Source: Petrolisthes cinctipes (Eukaryota; Arthropoda; Malacostraca; Decapoda; Porcellanidae). From it: a stretch of DNA of 64,000 nucleotides. The notes beneath the pieces were generated by a model. That model was not told where the DNA came from, did no database searches, and saw nothing but the letters and a program-made list of their open reading frames with translations. Below, in pieces: positions 8,434 through 21,684 of this stretch (position 1 is the stretch's first letter; the number at the start of each line of letters is the position of its first letter). The translations under genes were made by a program, and so were the position numbers. The stretch spans positions 615,501 to 679,500 of the forward strand of contig JAWQEG010000508.1 of assembly GCA_033782935.1 (NCBI GenBank), given 5' to 3'.

Positions 8434-9424
8434 GCATGTTTTTAGCCTATATTTTGAAAATATTCTAGCACTGTACAGATTGCTTCTGGGACCCCAAAAT
8501 ATTGAATTTTCGGGTGTTTTGAGCCTGAATTTGAGATATAAACGGGTACAGAAGATACATGCACATATTGACTTTGGGCACCAAAAATATCGATTTTCAG
8601 CATGTTTTGGGCCTGAATTTTGAAAATACTCTAACACGGAGTAGGCATGTACAGATCGCTTCTGGGACCCCAAAATATCGAATTTTCGGGTGTTTAGGGC
8701 CAGAATTTGAGATATAAACGGGTACAGAAGATGCATGCACATATCTACTTTTGGGCACCTAAAAGATCGATTTTCAGTATGTTTTTGGCCTGTATTTAGA
8801 AAATACTCTAACACGGAGTAAGCATGTACAGATACCTTCTGGGACCTCTAAATATCGAATTTTCGGGTGTTTTGGGACTGAATTTGAGATATCGATTTTT
8901 TGGCACCTAAAATGTCGATTTTTAGCATGTTTTTAGCCTATATTTTGAAAATATTCTAGCACTGTGTAGGCATGTACAGATTGCTTCTGGGACCCCAAAA
9001 TATTGAATTTTCGGGTGTTTTGAGCCTGAATTTGAGATATAAACGGGTACAGAAGATACATGCACATATTGACTTTGGGCATCTAAAATATCGATTTTCA
9101 GCATGTTTTGGGCCTGTATTTTGAAAATACTCTAACACTGAGTAGGCATGTACAGATTGCTTCTGGGACCCCAAAATATTGAATTTTCGGGTGTTTTGAG
9201 CCTGAATTTGAGATATAAACGGGTACTGAAGATGCATGCACATATCGACTTTTGTGCACCTAAAAGATCGATTTCAGTATGTTTTGAGCATGTATTTTGA
9301 AAATACTCTAACACGGAGTAGGCATGTACAGATCGCTTCTGGGACCCCTAAATATCGAATTTTTAGGTGTTTTGGGACTGAATTTGAGATATCGACTTTT
9401 TGTCACCTAAAAGATCGATTTTTA
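8434..9424 (+). repeat. Complete hexamer (991 bp)
   Basis: M1 8434, M2 8600, M3 8777, M4 8925, M5 9101 (176 bp), M6 9277. The M5 end has lost one T (GATCGATTTCAG), a marker shared with 19229 and 24337. M6 carries ATTTTTAGGTG for ATTTTCGGGTG, which destroys a CpG that is otherwise nearly invariant. Confidence 0.92.
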
Positions 9425-10918
9425 GCATGTTTTTAGCCTATATTTTGAAAATATTCTAGCACTGTACAGATTGCTTCTGGGACCCCAAAATATTGATTTT
9501 TCGGGTGTTTTGAGCCTGAATTTGAGATATAAACGGGTACAGAAGATACATGCACATATTGACTTTGGGCACCAAAAATATCGATTTTCAGCATGTTTTG
9601 GGCCTGAATTTTGAAAATACTCTAACACGGAGTAGGCATGTACAGATCGCTTCTGGGACCCCAAAATATCGAATTTTCGGGTGTTTAGGGCCAGAATTTG
9701 AGATATAAACGGGTACAGAAGATGCATGCACATATCGACTTTTGGGCACCTAAAAGATCGATTTTCAGTATGTTTTTGGCCTGTATTTTGAAAATACTCT
9801 AACACGGAGTAGGCATGTACAGATACCTTCTGGGACCTCTAAATATCGAATTTTCGGGTGTTTTGGGACTGAATTTGAGATATCGATTTTTTGGCACCTA
9901 AAATGTCGATTTTTAGCATGTTTTTAGCCTTTATTTTGAAAATATTCTAGCACTGTGTAGGCATGTACAGATTGCTTCTGGGACCCCAAAATATTGAATT
10001 TTCGGGTGTTTTGAGCCTGAATTTGAGATATAAACGGGTACAGAAGATACATGCACATATTGACTTTGGGCATCTAAAATATCGATTTTCAGCATGTTTT
10101 GGGCCTGTATTTTGAAAATACTCTAACACTGATTAGGCATGTACAGATTGCTTCTGGGACCCCAAAATATTGAATTTTCGGGTGTTTTGAGCCTGAATTT
10201 GAGATATAAACGGGTACTGAAGATGCATGCACATATCGACTTTTGTGCACCTAAAAGATCGATTTTCAGTATGTTTTGAGCATGTATTTTGAAAATACTC
10301 TAACACGGAGTAGGCATGTACAGATCGCTTCTGGGACCCCAAAATATCGAATTTTCGGGTGTTTAGGGTCAGAATTTGAGATATAAACGGGTACAGAAGA
10401 TGCATGCACATATCGACTTTTGGGCACCTAAAAGATCGATTATCAGTATGTTTTTGGCCTGTATTTTGAAAATACTCTAACACGGAGTAGGCATGTACAG
10501 ATACCTTCTGGGACCTCTAAATATCGAATTTTCGGGTGTTTTGGGACTGAATTTGAGATATCGATTTTTTGGCACCTAAAATGTCGATTTTTAGCATGTT
10601 TTTAGCCTATATTTTGAAAATATTCTAGCACTGTGTAGGCATGTACAGATTGCTTCTGGGACCCCAAAATATTGAATTTTCGGGTGTTTTGAGCCTGAAT
10701 TTGAGATATAAACGGGTACTGAAGATGCATGCACATATCGACTTTTGTGCACCTAAAAGATCGATTTTCAGTATGTTTTGAGCATGTATTTTGAAAATAC
10801 TCTAACACGGAGTAGGCATGTACAGATCGCTTCTGGGACCCCTAAATATCGAATTTTCGGGTGTTTTGGGACTGAATTTGAGATATCGACTTTTTGGCAC
10901 CTAAAAGATCGATTTTTA
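9425..10918 (+). repeat. Nine-monomer HOR variant (1494 bp)
   Basis: M1 9425, M2 9591, M3 9768, M4 9916 (GCCTTTATT variant), M5 10092, M6/M2 hybrid 10269 with GGGTCAG, M3 10446, M4/M5 hybrid 10594, M6 10771. It combines the M6/M2 and M4/M5 fusions in one block. The hybrid ends GATCGATTATCAG, a private change retained at 20390 and 25498. Confidence 0.92.
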
Positions 10919-11910
10919 GCATGTTTTTAGCCTATATTTTGAAAATATTCTAGCACTGTACAGATTGCTTCTGGGACCCCAAAATATTGAATTTTCGGGT
11001 GTTTTGAGCCTGAATTTGAGATATAAACGGGTACAGAAGATACATGCACATATTGACTTTGGGCACCAAAAATATCGATTTTCAGCATGTTTTGGGCCTG
11101 AATTTTGAAAATACTCTAACACGGAGTAGGCATGTACAGATCGCTTCTGGGACCCCAAAATATCGAATTTTCGGGTGTTTAGGGCCAGAATTTGAGATAT
11201 AAACGGGTACAGAAGATGCATGCACATATCTACTTTTGGGCACCTAAAAGATCGATTTTCAGTATGTTTTTGGCCTGTATTTAGAAAATACTCTAACACG
11301 GAGTAAGCATGTACAGATACCTTCTGGGACCTCTAAATATCGAATTTTCGGGTGTTTTGGGACTGAATTTGAGATATCGACTTTTTGGCACCTAAAATGT
11401 CGATTTTTTGCATGTTTTTAGCCTATATTTTGAAAATATTCTAGCACTGTGTAGGCATGTACAGATTGCTTCTCGGACCCCAAAATATTGAATTTTCGGG
11501 TGTTTTGAGCCTGAATTTGAGATATAAACGGGTACAGAAGATACATGCACATATTGACTTTGGGCATCTAAAATATCGATTTTCAGCATGTTTTGGGCCT
11601 GTATTTTGAAAATACTCTAACACTGAGTAGGCATGTACAGATTGCTTCTGGGACCCCAAAATATTGAATTTTCGGGTGTTTTGAGCCTGAATTTGAGATA
11701 TAAACGGGTACTGAGGATGCATGCACATATCGACTTTTGTGCACCTAAAAGATCGATTTTCAGTATGTTTTGAGCATGTATTTTGAAAATACTCTAACAC
11801 GGAGTAGGCATGTACAGATCGCTTCTGGGACCCCTAAATATCGAATTTTCGGGTGTTTTGGGACTGAATTTGAGATATCGACTTTTTGTCACCTAAAAGA
11901 TCGATTTTTA
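10919..11910 (+). repeat. Complete hexamer (992 bp)
   Basis: M1 10919, M2 11085, M3 11262, M4 11410, M5 11586, M6 11763. M3 has a recombinant-looking junction GATATCGACTTTTTGG (M6-like) with an M3 end and a GATTTTTTGCATG boundary. M4 has CTTCTCGGACC. Both features recur in the copy at 25978. Confidence 0.93.
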
Positions 11911-13580
11911 GCATGTTTTTAGCCTATATTTTGAAAATATTCTAGCACTGTACAGATTGCTTCTGGGACCCCAAAATATTGATTTTTCGGGTGTTTTGAG
12001 CCTGAATTTGAGATATAAACGGGTACAGAAGATACATGCACATATTGACTTTGGGCACCAAAAATATCGATTTTCAGCATGTTTTGGGCCTGAATTTTGA
12101 AAATACTCTAACACGGAGTAGGCATGTACAGATCGCTTCTGGGACCCCAAAATATCGAATTTTCGGGTGTTTAGGGCCAGAATTTGAGATATAAACGGGT
12201 ACAGAAGATGCATGCACATATCGACTTTTGGGCACCTAAAAGATCGATTTTCAGTATGTTTTTGGCCTGTATTTTGAAAATACTCTAACACGGAGTAGGC
12301 ATGTACAGATACCTTCTGGGACCTCTAAATATCGAATTTTCGGGTGTTTTGGGACTGAATTTGAGATATCGATTTTTTGGCACCTAAAATGTCGATTTTT
12401 AGCATGTTTTTAGCCTTTATTTTGAAAATATTCTAGCACTGTGTAGGCATGTACAGATTGCTTCTGGGACCCCAAAATATTGAATTTTCGGGTGTTTTGA
12501 GCCTGAATTTGAGATATAAACGGGTACAGAAGATACATGCACATATTGACTTTGGGCATCTAAAATATCGATTTTCAGCATGTTTTGGGCCTGTATTTTG
12601 AAAATACTCTAACACTGATTAGGCATGTACAGATTGCTTCTGGGACCCCAAAATATTGAATTTTCGGGTGTTTTGAGCCTGAATTTGAGATATAAACGGG
12701 TACTGAAGATGCATGCACATATCGACTTTTGTGCACCTAAAAGATCGATTTTCAGTATGTTTTGAGCATGTATTTTGAAAATACTCTAACACGGAGTAGG
12801 CATGTACAGATCGCTTCTGGGACCCCAAAATATCGAATTTTCGGGTGTTTAGGGTCAGAATTTGAGATATAAACGGGTACAGAAGATGCATGCACATATC
12901 GACTTTTGGGCACCTAAAAGATCGATTTTCAGTATGTTTTTGGCCTGTATTTTGAAAATACTCTAACACGGAGTAGGCATGTACAGATACCTTCTGGGAC
13001 CTCTAAATATCGAATTTTCGGGTGTTTTGGGACTGAATTTGAGATATCGATTTTTTGGCACCTAAAATGTCGATTTTTAGCATGTTTTTAGCCTATATTT
13101 TGAAAATATTCTAGCACTGTGTAGGCATGTACAGATTGCTTCTGGGACCCCAAAATATTGAATTTTCGGGTGTTTTGAGCCTGAATTTGAGATATAAACG
13201 GGTACAGAAGATACATGCACATATTGACTTTGGGCATCTAAAATATCGATTTTCAGCATGTTTTGGGCCTGTATTTTGAAAATACTCTAACACTGATTAG
13301 GCATGTACAGATTGCTTCTGGGACCCCAAAATATTGAATTTTCGGGTGTTTTGAACCTGAATTTGAGATATAAACGGGTACTGAAGATGCATGCACATAT
13401 CGACTTTTGTGCACCTAAAAGATCGATTTTCAGTATGTTTTGAGCATGTATTTTGAAAATACTCTAACACGGAGTAGGCATGTACAGATCGCTTCTGGGA
13501 CCCCTAAATATCGAATTTTCGGGTGTTTTGGGACTGAATTTGAGATATCGACTTTTTGGCACCTAAAAGATCGATTTTTA
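11911..13580 (+). repeat. Decamer HOR variant (1670 bp)
   Basis: M1 11911, M2 12077, M3 12254, M4 12402, M5 12578, M6/M2 hybrid 12755 (GGGTCAG), M3 12932, M4 13080, M5 13256, M6 13433. It corresponds to the block at 26970, 15059 bp away; both have GTTTTGAACCTG in the last M5. Confidence 0.92.
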
Positions 13581-14582
13581 GCATGTTTTTAGCCTACATT
13601 TTGAAAATATTCTAGCACTGAGTAGGCATGTACAGATTGCTTCTGGGACCCCAAAATATTGAATTTTCGGGTGTTTTGAGCCTGAATTTGAGATATAAAC
13701 GGGTACAGAAGATACATGCACATATTGACTTTGGGCACCAAAAATATCGATTTTCAGCATGTTTTGGGCCTGAATTTTGAAAATACTCTAACACGGAGTA
13801 GGCATGTACAGATCGCTTCTGGGACCCCAAAATATCGAATTTTCGGGTGTTTAGGGCCAGAATTTGAGATATAAACGGGTACAGAAGATGCATGCACATA
13901 TCGACTTTTGGGCACCTAAAAGATCGATTTTCAGTATGTTTTTGGCCTGTATTTTGAAAATACTCTAACACGGAGTAGGAATGTACAGATATCTTCTGGG
14001 ACCTCTAAATATCGAATTTTCGGTTGTTTTGGGACTGAATTTGAGATATCGATTTTTTGGCACCTAAAATGTCGATTTTCAGCATGTTTTTAGCCTATAT
14101 TTTGAAAATATTCTAGCACTGTGTAGGCATGTACAGATTGCTTCTGGGACCCCAAAATATTGAATTTTCGTGTGTTTTGAGCCTGAATTTGAGATATAAA
14201 CGGGTACAGAAGATACATGCACATATTGACTTTGGGCATCTAAAATATCGATTTTCAGCATGTTTTGGGCCTGTATTTTGAAAATACTCTAACACTGAGT
14301 AGGCATGTACAGATTGCTTCTGCGACCCCAAAATATTGAATTTTCGGGTGTTTTGAGCCTGAATTTGAGATATAAACGGGTACTGAAGATGCATGCACAT
14401 ATCGACTTTTGTGCACCTAAAAGATCGATTTTCAGTATGTTTTGAGCATGTATTTTGAAAATACTCTAACACGGAGTAGGCATGTACAGATCGCTTCTGG
14501 GACCCCTAAATATCGAATTTTCGGGTGTTTTGGGACTGAATTTGAGATATCGACTTTTTGTCACCTAAAAGATCGATTTTTA
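13581..14582 (+). repeat. Hexamer with undeleted M1 (M1', 1002 bp)
   Basis: M1' 13581 (176 bp), M2 13757, M3 13934, M4 14082, M5 14258, M6 14435. M1' has an A-type head with GCCTACATT and CACTGAGTAGGCATG in place of the short CACTGTACAG, followed by a normal M1 tail. Single-base differences from the copy at 28640 include GTAGGAATG at 13977 and GATATCTTC near 13988. Confidence 0.92.
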
Positions 14583-16252
14583 GCATGTTTTTAGCCTATA
14601 TTTTGAAAATATTCTAGCACTGTACAGATTGCTTCTGGGACCCCAAAATATTGATTTTTCGGGTGTTTTGAGCCTGAATTTGAGATATAAACGGGTACAG
14701 AAGATACATGCACATATTGACTTTGGGCACCAAAAATATCGATTTTCAGCATGTTTTGGGCCTGAATTTTGAAAATACTCTAACACGGAGTAGGCATGTA
14801 CAGATCGCTTCTGGGACCCCAAAATATCGAATTTTCGGGTGTTTAGGGCCAGAATTTGAGATATAAACGGGTACCGAAGATGCATGCACATATCGACTTT
14901 TGGGCACCTAAAAGATCGATTTTCAGTATGTTTTTGGCCTGTATTTTGAAAATACTCTAACACGGAGTAGGCACGTACAGATACCTTCAGGGACCTCTAA
15001 ATATCGAATTTTCGGGTGTTTTGGGACTGAATTTGAGATATCGATTTTTTGGCACCTAAAATGTCGATTTTTAGCATGTTTTTAGCCTTTATTTTGAAAA
15101 TATTCTAGCACTGTGTAGGCATGTACAGATTGCTTCTGGGACCCCAAAATATTGAATTTTCGGGTGTTTTGAGCCTGAATTTGAGATATAAACGGGTACA
15201 GAAGATACATGCACATATTGACTTTGGGCATCTAAAATATCGATTTTCAGCATGTTTTGGGCCTGTATTTTGAAAATACTCTAACACTGATTAGGCATGT
15301 ACAGATTGCTTCTGGGAGCCCAAAATATTGAATTTTCGGGTGTTTTGAGCCTGAATTTGAGATATAAACGGGTACTGAAGATGCATGCACATATCGACTT
15401 TTGTGCACCTAAAAGATCGATTTTCAGTTTGTTTTGAGCATGTATTTTGAAAATACTCTAACACGGAGTAGGCATGTACAAATCGCTTCTGGGACCCCAA
15501 AATATCGAATTTTCGGGTGTTTAGGGTCAGAATTTGAGATATAAACGGGTACAGAAGATGCATGCACATATCGACTTTTGGGCACCTAAAAGATCGATTT
15601 TCAGTATGTTTTTGGCCTGTATTTTGAAAATACTCTAACACGGAGTAGGCATGTACAGATACCTTCTGGGACCTCTAAATATCGAATTTTCGGGTGTTTT
15701 GGGACTGAATTTGAGATATCGATTTTTTGGCACCTAAAATGTCGATTTTTAGCATGTTTTTAGCCTTTATTTTGAAAATATTCTAGCACTGTGTAGGCAT
15801 GTACAGATTGCTTCTGGGACCCCAAAATATTGAATTTTCGGGTGTTTTGAGCCTGAATTTGAGATATAAACGGGTACAGAAGATACATGCACATATTGAC
15901 TTTGGGCATCTAAAATATCGATTTTCAGCATGTTTTGGGCCTGTATTTTGAAAATACTCTAACACTGATTAGGCATGTACAGATTGCTTTTGGGACCCCA
16001 AAATATTGAATTTTCGGGTGTTTTGAGCCTGAATTTGAGATATAAACGGGTACTGAAGATGCATGCACATATCGACTTTTGTGCACCTAAAAGATCGATT
16101 TTCAGTATGTTTTGAGCATGTATTTTGAAAATACTCTAACACGGAGTAGGCATGTACAGATCGCTTCTGGGACCCCTAAATATCGAATTTTCGGGTGTTT
16201 TGGGACTGAATTTGAGATATCGACTTTTTGGCACCTAAAAGATCGATTTTTA
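14583..16252 (+). repeat. Decamer HOR variant (1670 bp)
   Basis: M1 14583, M2 14749, M3 14926, M4 15074, M5 15250, M6/M2 hybrid 15427 (GGGTCAG), M3 15604, M4 15752, M5 15928, M6 16105. M5 at 15250 has GGGAGCCC and the hybrid starts near CAGTTTGTTTTG; both recur at 30350-30490. The last 180 bp also form the left edge of the 5108-bp duplication. Confidence 0.92.
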
Positions 16253-16576
16253 GCATGTTTTTAGCCTACATTTTGAAAATATTCTAGCACTGAGTAGGCA
16301 TGTACAGATTGCTTCTGGGACCCCAAAATATTGAATTTTCGGGTGTTTTGAGCCTGAATTTGAGATATAAACGGGTACAGAAGATACATGCACATATTGA
16401 CTTTGGGCACCAAAAATATCGATTTTCAGCATGTTTTGTGCCTGAATTTTGAAAATACTCTAACACGGAGTAGGCATGTACAGATCGCTTCTGGGACCCC
16501 AAAATATCGAATTTTCGGGTGTTTTGGGACTGAATTTGAGATATCGACTTTTTGGCACCTAAAAGATCGATTTTTA
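16253..16576 (+). repeat. Dimer HOR variant (324 bp)
   Basis: M1' 16253 (176 bp) and M2/M6 hybrid 16429 (148 bp). The hybrid has an M2 head with GTTTTGTGCCTG and an M6 tail. The identical dimer structure is at 21361. It marks the junction between the first and second copies of the domain of about 10 kb. Confidence 0.92.
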
Positions 16577-19552
16577 GCATGTTTTTAGCCTATATTTTGA
16601 AAATATTCTAGCACTGTACAGATTGCTTCTGGGACCCCAAAATATTGAATTTTCGGGTGTTTTGAGCCTGAATTTGAGATATAAACGGGTACAGAAGATA
16701 CATGCACATATTGACTTTGGGCACCAAAAATATCGATTTTCAGCATGTTTTGGGCCTGAATTTTGAAAATACTCTAACACTTAGTAGGCATGTACAGATC
16801 GCTTCTGGGACCCCAAAATATCGAATTTTCGGGTGTTTAGGGCCAGAATTTGAGATATAAACGGGTACAGAAGATGCATGCACATATCTACTTTTGGGCA
16901 CCTAAAAGATCGATTTTCAGTATGTTTTTGGCCTGCATTTAGAAAATACTCTAACACGGAGTAAGCATGTACAGATACCTTCTGGGACCTCTAAATATCG
17001 AATTTTCGGGTGTTTTGGGACTGAATTTGAGATATCGATTTTTTGGCACCTAAAATGTCGATTTTTAGCATGTTTTTAGCCTATATTTTGAAAATATTCT
17101 AGCACTGTGTAGGCATGTACAGATTGCTTCTGGGACCCCAAAATATTGAATTTTCGGGTGTTTTGAGCCTGAATTTGAGATATAAACGGGTACAGAAGAT
17201 ACATGCACATATTGACTTTGGGCATCTAAAATATCGATTTTCAGCATGTTTTGGGCCTGTATTTTGAAAATACTCTAACACTGAGTAGGCATGTACAGAT
17301 TGCTTCTGGGACCCCAAAATATTGAATTTTCGGGTGTTTTGAGCCTGAATTTGAGATATAAACGGGTACTGAAGATGCATGCACATATCGACTTTTGTGC
17401 ACCTAAAAGATCGATTTTCAGTATGTTTTGAGCATGTATTTTGAAAATACTCTAACACAGAGTAGGCATGTACAGATCGCTTCTGGGACCCCTAAATATC
17501 GAATTTTCGGGTGTTTTGGGACTGAATTTGAGATACCGACTTTTTGTCACCTAAAAGATCGATTTTTAGCATGTTTTTAGCCTATATTTTGAAAATATTC
17601 TAGCACTGTACAGATTGCTTCTGGGACCCCAAAATATTGATTTTTCGGGTGTTTTGAGCCTGAATTTGAGATATAAACGGGTACAGAAGATACATGCACA
17701 TATTGACTTTGGGCACCAAAAATATCGATTTTCAGCATGTTTTGGGCCTGAATTTTGAAAATACTCTAACACGGAGTAGGCATGTACAGATCGCTTCTGG
17801 GACCCCAAAATATCGAATTTTCGGGTGTTTAGGGCCAGAATTTGAGATATAAACGGGTACAGAAGATAGCATGCACATATCGACTTTTGGGCACCTAAAA
17901 GATCGATTTTCAGTATGTTTTTGGCCTGTATTTTGAAAATACTCTAACACGGAGTAGGCATGTACAGATACCTTCTGGGACCTCTAAATATCGAATTTTC
18001 GGGTGTTTTGGGACTGAATTTGAGATATCGATTTTTTGGCACCTAAAATGTCGATTTTTAGCATGTTTTTAGCCTTTATTTTGAAAATATTCTAGCACTG
18101 TGTAGGCATGTACAGATTGCTTCTGGGACCCCAAAATATTGAATTTTCGGGTGTTTTGAGCCTGAATTTGAGATATAAACGGGTACAGAAGATACATGCA
18201 CATATTGACTTTGGGCATCTAAAATATCGATTTTCAGCATGTTTTCGGCCTGTATTTTGAAAATACTCTAACACTGATTAGGCATGTACAGATTGCTTCT
18301 GGGACCCCAAAATATTGAATTTTCGGGTGTTTTGAGCCTGAATTTGAGATATAAACGGGTACTGAAGATGCATGCACATATCGACTTTTGTGCACCTAAA
18401 AGATCGATTTTCAGTATGTTTTGAGCATGTATTCTGAAAATACTCTAACACGGAGTAGGCATGTACAGATCGCTTCTGGGACCCCTAAATATCGAATTTT
18501 CGGGTGTTTTGGGACTGAATTTGAGATATCGACTTTTTGGCACCTAAAAGATCGATTTTTAGCATGTTTTTAGCCTATATTTTGAAAATATTCTAGCACT
18601 GTACAGATTGCTTCTGGGACCCCAAAATATTGAATTTTCGGGTGTTTTGAGCCTGAATTTGAGATATAAACGGGTACAGAAGATACATGCACATATTGAC
18701 TTTGGGCACCAAAAATATCGATTTTCAGCATGTTTTGGGCCTGAATTTTGAAAATACTCTAACACGGAGTAGGCATGTACAGATCGCTTCTGGGACCCCA
18801 AAATATCGAATTTTCGGGTGTTTAGGGCCAGAATTTGAGATATAAACGGGTACAGAAGATGCATGCACATATCTACTTTTGGGCACCTAAAAGATCGATT
18901 TTCAGTATGTTTTTGGCCTGTATTTAGAAAATACTCTAACACGGAGTAAGCATGTACAGATACCTTCTGGGACCTCTAAATATCGAATTTTCGGGTGTTT
19001 TGGGACTGAATTTGAGATATCGATTTTTTGGCACCTAAAATGTCGATTTTTAGCATGTTTTTAGCCTATATTTTGAAAATATTCTAGCACTGTGTAGGCA
19101 TGTACAGATTGCTTCTGGGACCCCAAAATATTGAATTTTCGGGTGTTTTGAGCCTGAATTTGAGATATAAACGGGTACAGAAGATACATGCACATATTGA
19201 CTTTGGGCATCTAAAATATCGATTTTCAGCATGTTTTGGGCCTGTATTTTGAAAATACTCTAACACTGAGTAGGCATGTACAGATTGCTTCTGGGACCCC
19301 AAAATATTGAATTTTCGGGTGTTTTGAGCCTGAATTTGAGATATAAACGGGTACTGAAGATGCATGCACATATCGACTTTTGTGCACCTAAAAGATCGAT
19401 TTCAGTATGTTTTGAGCATGTATTTTGAAAATACTCTAACACGGAGTAGGCATGTACAGATCGCTTCTGGGACCCCTAAATATCGAATTTTCGGGTGTTT
19501 TGGAACTGAATTTGAGATATCGACTTTTTGTCACCTAAAAGATCGATTTTTA
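16577..19552 (+). repeat. Three hexamers (992, 993 and 991 bp)
   Basis: Hexamers start at 16577, 17569 and 18562; M4 units at 17068, 18061 and 19053. M2 at 16743 has CACTTAGTAGG, M3 at 16920 GCCTGCATTTAG, M2 at 17735 is 178 bp (GATAGCATGC), and M5 at 19229 is 176 bp. Each of these returns 5108 bp downstream. Confidence 0.93.
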
Positions 19553-20869
19553 GCATGTTTTTAGCCTATATTTTGAAAATATTCTAGCACTGTACAGATT
19601 GCTTCTGGGACCCCAAAATATTGATTTTTCGGGTATTTTGAGCCTGAATTTGAGATATAAACGGGTACAGAAGATACATGCACATATTGACTTTGGGCAC
19701 CAAAAATATCGATTTTCAGCATGTTTTGGGCCTGAATTTTGAAAATACTCTAACACGGAGTAGGCATGTACAGATACCTTCTGGGACCTCTAAATATCGA
19801 ATTTTCGGGTGTTTTGGGACTGAATTTGAGATATCGATTTTTTGGCACCTAAAATGTCGATTTTTAGCATGTTTTTAGCCTTTATTTTGAAAATATTCTA
19901 GCACTGTGTAGGCATGTACAGATTGCTTCTGGGACCCCAAAATATTGAATTTTCGGGTGTTTTGAGCCTGAATTTGAGATATAAACGGGTACAGAAGATA
20001 CATGCACATATTGACTTTGGGCATCTAAAATATCGATTTTCAGCATGTTTTGGGCCTGTATTTTGAAAATACTCTAACACTGATTAGGCATGTACAGATT
20101 GCTTCTGGGACCCCAAAATATTGAATTTTCGGGTGTTTTGAGCCTGAATTTGAGATATAAACGGGTACTGAAGATGCATGCACATATCGACTTTTGTGCA
20201 CCTAAAAGATCGATTTTCAGTATGTTTTGAGCATGTATTTTGAAAATACTCTAACACGGAGTAGGCATGTACAGATCGCTTCTGGGACCCCAAAATATCG
20301 AATTTTCGGGTGTTTAGGGTCAGAATTTGAGATATAAACGGGTACAGAAGATGCATGCACATATCGACTTTTGGGCACCTAAAAGATCGATTATCAGTAT
20401 GTTTTTGGCCTGTATTTTGAAAATACTCTAACACGGAGTAGGCATGTACAGATACCTTCTGGGACCTCTAAATATCGAATTTTCGGGTGTTTTGGGACTG
20501 AATTTGAGATATCGATTTTTTGGCACCTAAAATGTCGATTTTTAGCATGTTTTTAGCCTATATTTTGAAAATATTCTAGCACTGTGTAGGCATGTACAGA
20601 TTGCTTCTGGGACCCCAAAATATTGAATTTTCGGGTGTTTTGAGCCTGAATTTGAGATATAAACGGGTACTGAAGATGCATGCACATATCGACTTTTGTG
20701 CACCTAAAAGATCGATTTTCAGTATGTTTTGAGCATGTATTTTGAAAATACTCTAACACGGAGTAGGCATGTACAGATCGCTTCTGGGACCCCTAAATAT
20801 CGAATTTTCGGGTGTTTTGGGACTGAATTTGAGATATCGACTTTTTGGCACCTAAAAGATCGATTTTTA
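19553..20869 (+). repeat. Octamer HOR variant (1317 bp)
   Basis: M1 19553, M2/M3 hybrid 19719 (148 bp), M4 19867, M5 20043, M6/M2 hybrid 20220, M3 20397, M4/M5 hybrid 20545, M6 20722. Compared with 9425-10918 it is shorter by exactly 177 bp because M2 and M3 are fused; the M2 head runs straight into GATACCTTC. M1 carries TCGGGTATTTTGAG. Confidence 0.92.
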
Positions 20870-21360
20870 GCATGTTTTTAGCCTATATTTTGAAAATATT
20901 CTAGCACTGTACAGATTGCTTCTGGGACCCCAAAATATTGAATTTTCGGGTGTTTTGAGCCTGAATTTGAGATATAAACGGGTACAGAAGATACATGCAC
21001 ATATTGACTTTGGGCACCAAAAATATCGATTTTCAGCATGTTTTGGGCCTGAATTTTGAAAATACTCTAACACGGAGTAGGCATGTACAGATCGCTTCTG
21101 GGACCCCAAAATATCGAATTTTCGGGTGTTTAGGGCCAGAATTTGAGATATAAACGGGTACAGAAGATGCATGCACATATCGACTTTTGTGCACCTAAAA
21201 GATCGATTTTCAGTATGTTTTGAGCATGTATTTTGAAAATACTCTAACACGGAGTAGGCATGTACAGATCGCTTCTGGGACCCCTAAATATCGAATTTTC
21301 GGGTGTTTTGGGACTGAATTTGAGATATCGACTTTTTGGCACCTAAAAGATCGATTTTTA
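20870..21360 (+). repeat. Trimer at a tandem-duplication junction (491 bp)
   Basis: M1 20870, M2/M5 hybrid 21036 (177 bp), M6 21213. The hybrid is M2 through GGTACAGAAG (last M2-specific base near 21161) and M5 from TTTTGTGCACC (first M5-specific base near 21190). The breakpoint between these positions joins the first copy of the 5108-bp unit to the second. Confidence 0.92.
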
Positions 21361-21684
21361 GCATGTTTTTAGCCTACATTTTGAAAATATTCTAGCACTG
21401 AGTAGGCATGTACAGATTGCTTCTGGGACCCCAAAATATTGAATTTTTGGGTGTTTTGAGCCTGAATTTGAGATATAAACGGGTACAGAAGATACATGCA
21501 CATATTGACTTTGGGCACCAAAAATATCGATTTTCAGCATGTTTTGTGCCTGAATTTTGAAAATACTCTAACACGGAGTAGGCATGTACAGATCGCTTCT
21601 GGGACCCCAAAATATCGAATTTTCGGGTGTTTTGGGACTGAATTTGAGATATCGACTTTTTGGCACCTAAAAGATCGATTTTTA
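21361..21684 (+). repeat. Dimer HOR variant (324 bp), copy of 16253-16576
   Basis: M1' 21361 (176 bp) and M2/M6 hybrid 21537 (148 bp). It differs from the earlier copy by GAATTTTTGGG in M1', a lost CpG. It keeps the GTTTTGTGCCTG marker. Confidence 0.92.
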
